A stretch of DNA of 7,276 nt from Nitrospira sp. UBA6909 (GTDB lineage: Bacteria > Nitrospirota > Nitrospiria > Nitrospirales > Nitrospiraceae), in the NCBI GenBank assembly GCA_002451055.1, contig DKBD01000190.1, positions 1-7,276 of the forward strand, written 5' to 3'. Both the position numbers and the translations under genes were made by a program. Below the pieces are notes generated by a model, which was not told where the DNA came from, searched no databases, and worked only from the letters and a program-made list of their open reading frames with translations. Of this stretch, positions 1-6,491 are shown piece by piece. Position 1 is the first letter of the stretch. Each line of letters opens with the position of its first letter.

Positions 1-276
1 ATCCCGCGCAGTGGTCTCCAGATCCGCACTGCCTATGCCGATTTCGATGCGGCGGTACGGTTCCACGACGTGCTCGCCCAATTCGGTCCGGCCGCGCAGG
101 AGGATCCGGAGTGTCAAAGCGGCTTGGTGCTTCAGGGGCTGCTCAAACCGACGGATTGCCCGGCCTTCGGGGTCACATGCACGCCGGAGCGGCCGCTGGG
201 CGCGCCGATGGTGTCGAGCGAAGGGGCCTGTTCCGCCTACTATCGATACAGAGGCCACGTTACTCGTGAAGCGTGA
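1..276 (+). CDS. hypD: HypD, NiFe-hydrogenase maturation protein, C-terminal part (5' end outside window)
   Basis: The frame is open from base 1 and ends at TGA 274-276, giving the last 91 residues of HypD. HypD is the iron-sulfur scaffold that, with HypC, assembles the Fe(CN)2CO unit of NiFe hydrogenases in the cytoplasm. The visible part opens with IPRSGLQIR and [10 protein letters not shown]. It then has four cysteines at visible residues 38, 53, 60 and 77, within [16 protein letters not shown] and [13 protein letters not shown]. This is the typical HypD ending, and these cysteines match the conserved C-terminal set associated with the 4Fe-4S cluster. The family usually ends shortly after the AYYRY-like motif. 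Here about eight more residues (RGHVTREA) follow, the last of them encoded inside a tandem CGTGAAG repeat. hypE follows on the same strand, supporting a hyp operon. Identification is by recall of the family motif and is very secure. Confidence 0.95.
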   Translation: MPRSGLQIRTAYADFDAAVRFHDVLAQFGPAAQEDPECQSGLVLQGLLKPTDCPAFGVTCTPERPLGAPMVSSEGACSAYYRYRGHVTREA

Positions 277-396
277 AGCGTATCTCGTCTTGCCCGGAAA
301 TGTTCAGTGCTCAATTCTCAATGTTCAATTGAACATTCAACATTGAACATCATGCATTGCCGTCCCATGCGAGATATGAGCGACGAGTTACGAGAT
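262..396. repeat. Composite repeat-like spacer between hypD and hypE
   Basis: The gap between hypD and hypE is built from short repeated words. CGTGAAG occurs twice in tandem (265-278), followed by TATCTCGT (281-288). A TGTTCAAT/ATTGAACA block fills about 319-350. GAGATATGAG-type and ACGAGTTACGAGA words lie at 370-395. The outer words are roughly inverted to each other: TATCTCG on the left against CGAGATA on the right, and TACTCGT (261-267) against ACGAGTTA (383-390). This looks like a small dispersed noncoding element inside an operon. I infer that similar copies occur elsewhere in the genome; only this one is visible. Confidence 0.6.
320..337. repeat. 18-bp perfect palindrome
   Basis: AATGTTCAATTGAACATT reads the same on both strands. 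A further ATTGAACAT at 342-350 is the inverse of ATGTTCAAT at 321-329, so two alternative stem pairings exist. It is AT-rich in a GC-rich region and sits between hypD and hypE. It could be a protein-binding site, a processing hairpin or simply the core of a dispersed repeat; the sequence does not decide. Confidence 0.75.
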
Positions 397-410
397 GCCA
401 GGAAGAGATT

Positions 411-1466
411 ATGACAGACAGAAAATCTTTTGAGCCAGCCTGTCCCCTGCCGGTCTCGGACAAGAAGACTGTGCAGCTTGCGCATGGCGGAGGCGGGCGG
501 CTCATGCAGGAGATGATCCGGGATGTGTTCGTGCGAGCCTTCGACAACTCGATGCTCGCGCCCTTGCACGACGGGGCCACGTGGCCCGTGGAGAAAGGCA
601 CTCTGGCCTTCACGACCGACTCTTACGTGGTGCATCCCTTGTTCTTCCCGGGCGGAGACATCGGCAGTTTGGCGGTCCATGGCACGATCAACGATCTCGC
701 CATGTGCGGTGCGAAGCCTCTGTACCTCAGTGCGGGATTCATTCTTGAGGAAGGACTTTCAGTCGATGTGCTCCGGCAAGTTGTGAATTCGATGGCCCAG
801 GCCGCGCGGGCTGCCGGCGTGTCGATCGTCACGGGAGACACAAAAGTCGTCGATCAGGGCAAAGGCGACGGGATCTTCATCAACACGGCCGGTGTCGGGC
901 TGGTTCCGTCCGGCGTCCGCATATTGCCTCAATTGGTGCGGGTGGGCGATGCGATCCTTGTGAGCGGCGATCTCGGATCCCATGGCGTGGCGGTGCTGAG
1001 TGTACGTGAAGGGCTGGCGTTCGCCGGTGACGTCAAAAGCGATTCGGCGCCCTTGCACGAAGTGGTCGGCGACCTTATCGAGGGCGGCATCGACATCCAT
1101 TGTCTGCGGGATCTGACACGCGGGGGGCTTGCCAGTGCCTTGAATGAACTGGCCGTGGAGGCGAAGGTCGGCATGTCGATCGATGAGCCAGCCATTCCCG
1201 TGCTGGAACCGGTACGCGGGGCCTGCGAGCTGTTGGGGCTTGATCCCCTCTATGTGGCGAATGAAGGGCGATTCGTGGCGATGGTGCCTGAACAGCAGGC
1301 GGAAGCCGCACTGGCAGTGATGCGCCGCCACGCGGTGGCCGATAAGGCGGTCAGGGTCGGCACCGTGACGGATCGCGATTCTCCGCCGGTCGTCCTGCGG
1401 ACAGTGCTGGGCACGAACCGGATTCTCGATCTGTTGTCGGGAGAACAACTGCCGCGAATCTGCTGA
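411..1466 (+). CDS. hypE: HypE, hydrogenase maturation carbamoyl dehydratase
   Basis: The product has 351 residues, the usual length for HypE. HypE takes a carbamoyl group from HypF onto its C-terminal cysteine and dehydrates it with ATP to a thiocyanate, the source of the cyanide ligands passed to the HypC-HypD complex. The key feature is visible: the protein ends in PRIC, with Cys351 as the last residue. Near the N-terminus is [12 protein letters not shown] (residues 25-36), then [19 protein letters not shown] and [15 protein letters not shown]. These are the ATP-binding and dimer signature of the AIR-synthase/PurM-like fold; VTGDTKVV lies further on. I chose ATG 411 because AGGAAGAG (400-407) lies just upstream. 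The in-frame ATG at 357 would start in repeat sequence. The gene follows hypD in the same direction and ends before a hairpin at 1532-1565, so it is probably the last gene of the hyp operon. Confidence 0.96.
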   Translation: MTDRKSFEPACPLPVSDKKTVQLAHGGGGRLMQEMIRDVFVRAFDNSMLAPLHDGATWPVEKGTLAFTTDSYVVHPLFFPGGDIGSLAVHGTINDLAMCGAKPLYLSAGFILEEGLSVDVLRQVVNSMAQAARAAGVSIVTGDTKVVDQGKGDGIFINTAGVGLVPSGVRILPQLVRVGDAILVSGDLGSHGVAVLSVREGLAFAGDVKSDSAPLHEVVGDLIEGGIDIHCLRDLTRGGLASALNELAVEAKVGMSIDEPAIPVLEPVRGACELLGLDPLYVANEGRFVAMVPEQQAEAALAVMRRHAVADKAVRVGTVTDRDSPPVVLRTVLGTNRILDLLSGEQLPRIC

Positions 1467-1531
1467 TGTGCGATTTTGAGGCTGTGCGTGCCGGAGAAAC
1501 TGTGGGTGATGTGATGAGGCGTGGTATGAAG

Positions 1532-1565
1532 CAGAAGGGGCGCGACGGACCGCCGCGCCCCTCTG
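1532..1565. terminator. Bidirectional hairpin between convergent genes
   Basis: GGGGCGCG (1537-1544) pairs perfectly with CGCGCCCC (1554-1561) around a 9-base loop. The stem extends through CAGA/TCTG with one bulged A, giving about 12 base pairs. It lies between the end of hypE (plus) and the end of the small exported-peptide gene (minus), exactly where a shared terminator is expected. Neither side has a long T-tract, so intrinsic termination may be weak or factor-assisted. Confidence 0.65.
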
Positions 1566-1572
1566 TTCGAGC

Positions 1573-1788
1573 TTACTTGCCGCTCTTCTCTTCGTCCTTC
1601 TTCTCGTCGCTGAACACCACGACGTGACCGCCGTCTTTCTTTTCTTCCTTCTTGTCATCGCTGAATACGACGACGTGGCCACCCTTATGCTCTTCCTTCT
1701 TCTCCTCATTTCCGGCAAATGCCAATGGGGACATCAGGCTCAGCGAAAGGAACGCAATCAAGGCCATTAACCCGGTCACTCGATTCAT
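1573..1788 (-). CDS. Small exported repeat peptide, unknown function
   Basis: The product has 71 residues. Residues 1-25 form a clear Sec-type signal peptide: short basic N-terminus (MNR), hydrophobic core (ALIAFLSLSLM), and a cleavage-like AFA before Gly26. The predicted mature part is only 46 residues. It consists of two near-identical units, residues 36-51 and 53-68, each GGHVVVFSD followed by Asp/Glu and a Lys/Glu-rich run, with a 17-residue period. There are no cysteines, so disulfides and a lipobox are excluded. The start is fixed by GGAGGT on the minus strand (1793-1798), four bases before ATG 1788; an in-frame ATG at 1800 would overlap that ribosome-binding site. I do not recognise the family. 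The paired His residues with acidic runs could bind metal, and the VVVF cores could be beta strands, but both are speculation. It is divergent from the sigma-like gene and convergent with hypE. Confidence 0.8.
   Translation of the reverse strand: MNRVTGLMALIAFLSLSLMSPLAFAGNEEKKEEHKGGHVVVFSDDKKEEKKDGGHVVVFSDEKKDEEKSGK
1585..1683 (-). repeat. Two tandem 51-base coding repeats
   Basis: The coding region of the small exported peptide contains two copies, at 1636-1683 and 1585-1632, of a unit encoding GGHVVVFSD(D/E)KK and a charged tail. The protein copies are nearly identical. The DNA copies differ at several third positions (for example in the VVVF codons), suggesting an old duplication kept by selection rather than a fresh slippage event. 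Confidence 0.8.
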
Positions 1789-1792
1789 GGTA

Positions 1793-1798
1793 ACCTCC
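1793..1798 (-). promoter_or_regulatory. Ribosome-binding site deciding the small-peptide start
   Basis: On the minus strand GGAGGT lies four bases upstream of ATG 1788, a strong Shine-Dalgarno match. It rules out the alternative ATG at 1800, whose third base adjoins this motif. Confidence 0.8.
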
Positions 1799-1954
1799 AT
1801 AAAAGATGAATGATGTGAAATAGTTTTGGGTCATGCATGCCCGCACGACAAAGTTTTATTTTTACAAACCACGTTCCGACGAGAGCAACGGACAAAAGTA
1901 CCTCACGCTCCTCAATATTTGTCCAATGCAGGCTGCTCCCTGTCCCGAGGCAGA

Positions 1955-2830
1955 ATGACAATGATGCGTTGTATAGATAGCAGAGAAAAGGCGATGGCTG
2001 ACCGCACGGCGGCTCACGGACGACTTGAGGATGTGGCATCAACTCCAGAGGAGTTCGACCGAGTCGTGTCCCAAGCCTTGCCGATTCTCCTGGAACGAGC
2101 CGGGAATTGCACGAGGCGGTTTCTGCGAGAAACCGGCCAGTGGAGCGACGATACGGCGCATGAGAAATTCGTGCTCCGCTGGAGCGCTGAATACCTCGAG
2201 CGATTCATGCTCTACGGGCGCAGCGAGGTGCCGTGCCGGCCGCTGTTTCTTCTTGATTCATTCGTCGCTAAGCAGCATAGCCAGCCGGAACCATTTTGCT
2301 ATCATCCGGAGTTGCTCGCCCCGCTCGGCCGGTTTCTTGATGGACTCGTGGCGCGGGCCGTGATCAGCCGTGACGCGCTGATTGCGTTGTATCACCACTG
2401 TTACGGAATGAGTCCGCGGGACGTGATTGCGGTCACAGGGCTGAATGAATCGGAAAGCCAGCGCATTTATAAAAACTTTCGCCGCTGGCGTGAGTCCGGG
2501 TGGCAACGGACAATGGACGAAATCGGCATGACCGATGCGGAGCTGGAGCAGCTCATCGTCCGGCAAGAGCGCCATCCTCAACGGTTCAACCATGAGGCCG
2601 AACGAATCATCCGATTCGCGCATGACCACTATCGAAAAAGTGAACCGGATCACTATCCTTGCCTCTCACGCAGCGAATGGGCATCGATGTTTTTGGAGGG
2701 GTATGGCTGCAATTACCGACTTTGGCATCTGGCGCTCTGCGTGGATTGCGTTCAGATGACGTGGGATCTTGGCCGTCATAAAGCGTCGACCGTTGAAAAG
2801 CCGAGGCTGGAACTCCGTGTGCGACCTTAG
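1955..2830 (+). CDS. Sigma-70 region-4-like helix-turn-helix protein
   Basis: With the ATG at 1955 the product has 291 residues. Residues about 141-177 (LIALYHHCYGMSPRDVIAVTGLNESESQRIYKNFRRWRE) resemble region 4 of sigma-70-family factors. There is a helix, a G-(M/L)S turn, a DVIAVTGLNES recognition-like segment where ECF sigmas have EIAEVLG, and a basic helix with RIYKNFRRWRE. The preceding part (about 30-130) is helical and could hold a degenerate region 2, but I see no clear region-2 motif. The C-terminus (about 205-275) is an additional helical part with HYPCLSRSEW and Cys at three places. The start is uncertain: GAGG (1947-1950) supports 1955, and in-frame ATGs also lie at 1961, 1964 and 1994; the last would give 278 residues. 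The next gene starts 54 bases downstream on the same strand and encodes a membrane protein, as in sigma/anti-sigma pairs. DNA-binding is a fair inference; sigma activity is unproven. Confidence 0.6.
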   Translation: MTMMRCIDSREKAMADRTAAHGRLEDVASTPEEFDRVVSQALPILLERAGNCTRRFLRETGQWSDDTAHEKFVLRWSAEYLERFMLYGRSEVPCRPLFLLDSFVAKQHSQPEPFCYHPELLAPLGRFLDGLVARAVISRDALIALYHHCYGMSPRDVIAVTGLNESESQRIYKNFRRWRESGWQRTMDEIGMTDAELEQLIVRQERHPQRFNHEAERIIRFAHDHYRKSEPDHYPCLSRSEWASMFLEGYGCNYRLWHLALCVDCVQMTWDLGRHKASTVEKPRLELRVRP

Positions 2831-2884
2831 GCAAGGCGTGGATGTCCATCAAGTGAGTGTTCTGCAGGAAGCCATGGAGGAAGC

Positions 2885-4159
2885 ATGGAACAGGAACAAG
2901 ATCTAGCGGACTATCGCGCACGCCTGCTCGACGGGTTGAACGTGAGTGCTCGCCGTTCGATCTGCGGCCCATCTGATTTGATCCAGGTCTTTGTCAACGA
3001 GCGTCGCGTCGGAGTTCTAGACGGGAAAGAGGCCGAAGCCACGTTTCAGTTCCAGTGCCAAGGCCGTGTCGATACTGTGCATCTTCGATCGGAAGACGGC
3101 GTGCTTCTCGGCGGTCTTTCGGCGCCCGGATATGGGTTTAGGGCTGCCCGCATCTCGATGTCGCGGGACGCGGTCGAGCTCCGTATCCACAACACTGTCC
3201 AAAGCGGATCAGCAAGCGCGGTCTTTATCCCTGCGCCGCGGCGATGGCGCCACATCTTGAGGGCCATCGCCGGATCCGCACAGGCTGTGATCCCGCGTCC
3301 GTCCGGAGCGGCGATCGCTCCCAGCATGCGAATCGGTGCCTTGACTCAGGCATTCCTGGCGATCATCGTACTGGGGTTGGCGGCTGACCGGATCACTGCC
3401 TGGATGACCCTGGAGAGGATCCCGCCTCCTGTGACACGAGCCGAAGCGCCATGGGCGGCCACGCTGGCCGAAGTGGCCAAGCTTGAACAGCAACTGGGCG
3501 ATCTCTCGCGGATGCAGGCGACAGCTGTGGATACGATTCAGTCGCAACAACGAGGCATGGCTGAGTTGCAACGGGCAATCGCCAAGTTGGCGCCGAACAA
3601 AGAAACAGTTCCCTCCGACGTGCTGACCGTGAGGCGGGAGACGGAAAAACGGCAGACAGGCAGCGACCGTGAAAGAGATCAGACTCCCCGAATGGTCATG
3701 AACAAGGGGCAGATGGATCAGAAACAGCTCGAAGCGGAGATCCAGAGTCTGGCTGTGATGAACGAACGACTGTCCGAAGACATGGCCGGGCTGGTGGAGC
3801 AGAATCGGGATCTCGAGAAAAAGCTCGAGTCAGCGGGGCTCGAAGTGTCGAAAGCTACCGCTGTGCATCAGGGTGATGTCATGACGGCCCGCCATCCCGA
3901 AGAGGAGCAATTGACCTCACCACCGCTGGTTGTCGATACGCGAGTCAACGCCCAGCCGTTCCTCTTTTGGGTCAACTTCAGCGAGGGAACTACCCAGGAA
4001 CGCATTGATCAGTGGGTGAATGAGATGCAGGGACACAAGGGGGCGCTCAACGAAGGATGGCAGGAGGTACAGGTCGTGCAGCCGTCCATTCCGACGGATC
4101 GGTTCTTGGAGCAGGTCAGGGAGACGGAGATTGTGAAAGCCGTGCGCGTCAGTCGATGA
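2885..4159 (+). CDS. Single-pass membrane protein with coiled coils, possible anti-sigma or sensor partner
   Basis: The product has 424 residues and no family I can name. Residues about 31-117 look beta-rich (LIQVFVNERRVGVLDG, then VELRIHN and AVFIP). An Arg-rich stretch (RRWRHILR, about 119-126) follows. One hydrophobic segment (about 151-168, GALTQAFLAIIVLGLAAD) is the only membrane span. By the positive-inside rule the N-terminus is cytoplasmic and the rest periplasmic. Coiled-coil-like regions lie at about 192-235 (AEVAKLEQQLGDLSRMQ) and 278-318 (LEAEIQSLAVMNERLSED). A compact C-terminal domain (about 357-424) begins PFLFWVNFSEGTTQERI and ends ETEIVKAVRVSR. Its spacing recalls the alpha/beta inhibitor-like domains found at the end of some anti-sigma proteins. 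The start at 2885 is supported by GGAGGA (2876-2881). It lies 54 bases after the sigma-like gene, so the two are probably co-transcribed. The anti-sigma role is inferred from context and topology; it lacks the classical zinc-finger HxxxCxxC motif. Confidence 0.6.
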   Translation: MEQEQDLADYRARLLDGLNVSARRSICGPSDLIQVFVNERRVGVLDGKEAEATFQFQCQGRVDTVHLRSEDGVLLGGLSAPGYGFRAARISMSRDAVELRIHNTVQSGSASAVFIPAPRRWRHILRAIAGSAQAVIPRPSGAAIAPSMRIGALTQAFLAIIVLGLAADRITAWMTLERIPPPVTRAEAPWAATLAEVAKLEQQLGDLSRMQATAVDTIQSQQRGMAELQRAIAKLAPNKETVPSDVLTVRRETEKRQTGSDRERDQTPRMVMNKGQMDQKQLEAEIQSLAVMNERLSEDMAGLVEQNRDLEKKLESAGLEVSKATAVHQGDVMTARHPEEEQLTSPPLVVDTRVNAQPFLFWVNFSEGTTQERIDQWVNEMQGHKGALNEGWQEVQVVQPSIPTDRFLEQVRETEIVKAVRVSR

Positions 4160-4278
4160 CATGTTTCAGCGGACACGTTACCGTACTTGCTAGAGACTAC
4201 GCTCTGCGCGTCGGCTGATTCTGTCACGGGAGATTTGCTCGCCGTCACGCGGTGCCTCCCCCGAAGCGACCATCATCC

Positions 4279-5145
4279 CTATACTGTTCGTCCTGCATCA
4301 TAATAAGCGGCGCAGTCCGCTTCTCGCCCCCGTACGATGCGTTTCCCCGCAAAAGGGGCGTTCCGCCCTGTGACCACCGTGCATTGGTGTTCCCTATGGT
4401 CGTCGTCGTAATAGAGGATGACCCAGTCGCGCGTTTTCTTGAGCTGGTGCGCCAGTGGGCTGTTGGAGAACAACGCGGTATAGTGTCGAGGCCCCCGTTG
4501 CGTGTGTAGGATGGGCAGCCACGCTTCCTTCTTGGGATTAAACCGCCGAGGCGCGATGGTCCTGACCAGGCCGGCTTGCGCCGACTCTCGATATTCCCGA
4601 TCCACATCCAGCAGCTCCTCGATCGACGCATCTTCGGAATTGTGACTACCTGGGGCTGGAAGCGGCTTGCGGATTCGGCCAAGACGAGCGGCGAGGGACT
4701 CGATGATGCCCTGCAGTTTCTTGGGCCCGACTCCTTCGATGTTAGTCAGTCGTCCGTCGTGCGCCGCCATCTCGAGCTGTTCCAATGTCTGGATATGCAA
4801 GTCGTCGTGCAAACGGGCTGCGAGGATGAGGCCGATGCCGGGGATGGAGGCTAACAGGGCGATCGAGTCCAATTCGCCACGCAGACGTTCCAGCATCGGC
4901 AGGTTGCCAGTCAGGACGAGCGTATGGATCGACCGGGCGAGACTCACGCCGATTCCGGGGAGCGCCTCCACCCCTTCCATGCCATACTGCTCAATGAGTT
5001 CAGAAACGGGGCGATCCAATGCTTCAAGTATCTGCGCGGCTCGCCGATAGGCCTGAATCCGAAAGCGGTTCGCGCCTTGCTCCTCCAGAAGTAAGGCTAC
5101 CTCGCTCAACTTCCTGGCGATCTCGAGATTCTCCGCAATAGGCAT
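4279..5145 (-). CDS. Helix-hairpin-helix protein with a PolX-like N-terminus but no polymerase domain
   Basis: The product has 288 residues. Residues 1-90 match the N-terminal domain of family X DNA polymerases: NLEIARKLSEVALLLEEQGANRFRIQAYRRAAQIL, then LPGIG (62-66) and the LTGNLPMLERL segment. Two further helix-hairpin-helix motifs follow, IPGIG (101-105) and IEGVG (136-140). After a linker, residues about 174-282 form a separate domain: LLDVDREYRE, IAPRRFNPKKEAWLP, LHTQRGPRHYTALFSNS, RDWVILYYDD and VVRGREADCAAYY. I recall such proteins from several phyla, annotated only as HhH-domain proteins. The family X palm with its catalytic aspartates and the PHP exonuclease are absent, so polymerase activity is not expected. 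Non-specific DNA binding is likely. The start codon lies 15 bases after the permease stop with AAAGG between, so it is probably the last gene of that operon. Confidence 0.85.
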   Translation of the reverse strand: MPIAENLEIARKLSEVALLLEEQGANRFRIQAYRRAAQILEALDRPVSELIEQYGMEGVEALPGIGVSLARSIHTLVLTGNLPMLERLRGELDSIALLASIPGIGLILAARLHDDLHIQTLEQLEMAAHDGRLTNIEGVGPKKLQGIIESLAARLGRIRKPLPAPGSHNSEDASIEELLDVDREYRESAQAGLVRTIAPRRFNPKKEAWLPILHTQRGPRHYTALFSNSPLAHQLKKTRDWVILYYDDDHREHQCTVVTGRNAPFAGKRIVRGREADCAAYYDAGRTV

Positions 5146-5160
5146 GCGAGCCTTTTGTCC

Positions 5161-6393
5161 TCACTCGTAATGGAGCGCCTCGATTGGATTCAGTTTCGAG
5201 GCTTTGTTGGCCGGATAGAGGCCGAAGAACAGACCGACGACGAGGGAAAAGAGAAAGGAGGCGGCCACCGCCTGGGTGCTGATGATCGTGGGCCAGCCGA
5301 TCATGGTGGTAAGCAGGCGGGAGATGCCGATTCCCGCGGCGATACCGAGTGTCCCGCCGATCGCCGTCATGATGATCGCCTCGATCAGAAATTGAAGCAG
5401 AATATGGGTCCGTTTTGCGCCGACGGCCATGCGTAGACCGATCTCCCTCGTCCGTTCGGTGACCGACACCAACAGAATGTTCATGATGCCAATGCCTCCG
5501 ACGACGAGTGAAATGGAGGCGATGCCCATCAGCATGAGCATCATCGTCCGGCTCGCGCCGGCGATGGCCTTGGCGATGTCCTCCATGGTGCGGATCGTAA
5601 AGTCGTCTTCATCTGACGGATGCAACCGGTGTTTCGTCCGCAAGAGATCCCTGATGTCGTCGACAACCACAGGGATGTCATCCTGCGATAGCGTGGTGAT
5701 CAGAATGACTCCGACGGTCCCAAGGAATTGAGTGCCGAGAACCTTCCGCTCCGCCGTGGAAAACGGCAGCACGACCAGGTCGTCTTGGTCCTGGCCCGTG
5801 ATCGATTGGCCCTTTGCAGCCAACACGCCGATGACGCGGAGCGGCACATTCCTGATGCGAATCTGAGCGCCGACGACCTCTTCACCAGGGTCGAAGAGAT
5901 TTTGAACGGCGGTTTTCCCCAGGACGGCGACATTCGCGGCGGAGTTCATATCGGATTGGGTGAAGAAATTTCCTTCGGCAATCGGCCAATTCCGGACGTC
6001 AATGAATTCAGGAGTGGTGCCCAAGACCACCGTGCTCCAATTCTTATATTCCGAGACGGCCTGGAGGACCGATCGGTTGGCATACATGGCGGTCGTGACA
6101 CCGTGGACCTTGCTCTCGATGGCCTCGGCATCATCGACGGTCAGGGTTGAAACGGTGCCGAGGCCGCCGCGGACACCGCCGACGGTCGTCGCCCCCGGCA
6201 CGATGATCAGCACGTTGGTGCCGAGACTGGCGATCTCGGACTGGACGGAGGCCGTCGCTCCCTGGCCGAGACTGACCATGGCGATCACGGCGCCGATGCC
6301 GATGATGATGCCGAGCATGGTCAAGCCGGCTCGCAAGGGATTGCGGCTGAGGACGCGGAGAGCGGAAAGAATCGTAAGCCAGAGGAAAGACAT
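5161..6393 (-). CDS. MacB-like ABC transporter permease (FtsX family)
   Basis: The product has 410 residues, the usual length for a stand-alone MacB-type permease. One membrane helix near the N-terminus (about 22-42, LTMLGIIIGIGAVIAMVSLGQGA) is followed by a large periplasmic MacB-like core domain (about 43-280). Three C-terminal helices follow (about 282-308, 332-360 and 373-394). Signature sequences are TEREIGLRMAVGA-like (VTERTREIGLRMAVGAKRTHI, about 311-331) and the ending PANKASKLNPIEALHYE. The nucleotide-binding domain fused in E. coli MacB is absent, so a separate ATPase must drive it. Upstream on the same strand is the MacA-like adaptor; together they would form the inner-membrane and periplasmic parts of a tripartite efflux or export system. 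Substrate is unknown (macrolides, peptides and lipids are all possible). No clear Shine-Dalgarno precedes ATG 6393; the upstream bases belong to an inverted repeat. Confidence 0.93.
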   Translation of the reverse strand: MSFLWLTILSALRVLSRNPLRAGLTMLGIIIGIGAVIAMVSLGQGATASVQSEIASLGTNVLIIVPGATTVGGVRGGLGTVSTLTVDDAEAIESKVHGVTTAMYANRSVLQAVSEYKNWSTVVLGTTPEFIDVRNWPIAEGNFFTQSDMNSAANVAVLGKTAVQNLFDPGEEVVGAQIRIRNVPLRVIGVLAAKGQSITGQDQDDLVVLPFSTAERKVLGTQFLGTVGVILITTLSQDDIPVVVDDIRDLLRTKHRLHPSDEDDFTIRTMEDIAKAIAGASRTMMLMLMGIASISLVVGGIGIMNILLVSVTERTREIGLRMAVGAKRTHILLQFLIEAIIMTAIGGTLGIAAGIGISRLLTTMIGWPTIISTQAVAASFLFSLVVGLFFGLYPANKASKLNPIEALHYE

Positions 6394-6404
6394 ACTGGTT
6401 GAGA

Positions 6405-6486
6405 TGGTTTGTTCTGTTTGTGTGGTTCATGTGGTCGGAGTCACGATCATGAAACAAACCAGATGACCCCTATGAACCAGACAAAC
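6405..6486. repeat. Inverted repeat in the adaptor-permease gap
   Basis: GTTTGTGTGGTTCAT (6416-6430) and ATGAACCAGACAAAC (6472-6486) are inverted copies with 14 of 15 positions matching. A second pair, TGGTTTGTT (6405-6413) and AACAAACCA (6453-6461), crosses the first, so only one can form at a time. The words TGGTTTGT and ATGAACCAGA recur within the gap, as in small dispersed intergenic repeats. It fills nearly all of the 98 bases between the two genes and could act as an mRNA processing or attenuation hairpin. Confidence 0.7.
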
Positions 6487-6491
6487 GGTGC

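Noticed and set aside
318..680. 120-codon minus-strand open frame over the hypD-hypE spacer
   Set aside because: It overlaps the start of hypE and the repeat palindrome and shows no recognisable domain.
759..1718. 319-codon open frame on the minus strand, opposite hypE
   Set aside because: It runs antisense through a secure hypE and across the terminator hairpin into the small-peptide gene; its Arg/His-rich composition is typical of a shadow frame in GC-rich DNA.
1826..1954. Upstream extension of the sigma-like protein from a TTG at 1826
   Set aside because: The extra 43 residues are low in predicted structure, have no ribosome-binding site, and run through the divergent promoter region; ATG 1955 has a GAGG at good distance.
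1789..1954. Promoter motifs in the divergent region, including a minus-strand GGAAC at 1873-1877 resembling an ECF -35 box
   Set aside because: No matching -10 element lies at a proper spacing, and sigma-70-like boxes on either strand are poor matches, so no promoter is called.
4160..4278. Terminator between the convergent membrane-protein and HhH genes
   Set aside because: I found no stable stem with a T-tract in this 119-base gap.
4245..4682. 145-codon minus-strand open frame overlapping the HhH gene
   Set aside because: It is in another frame of the same strand as the clearly homologous HhH protein and has no recognisable motif.
4279..5145. Annotation as a family X DNA polymerase
   Set aside because: Only the N-terminal HhH part matches; the palm catalytic aspartates and PHP domain are absent.
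5960..6466. 168-codon plus-strand open frame opposite the permease
   Set aside because: It is antisense to a secure permease gene and ends in the repeat gap; its Met/Pro/Thr-rich composition is a shadow of the membrane-protein codons.
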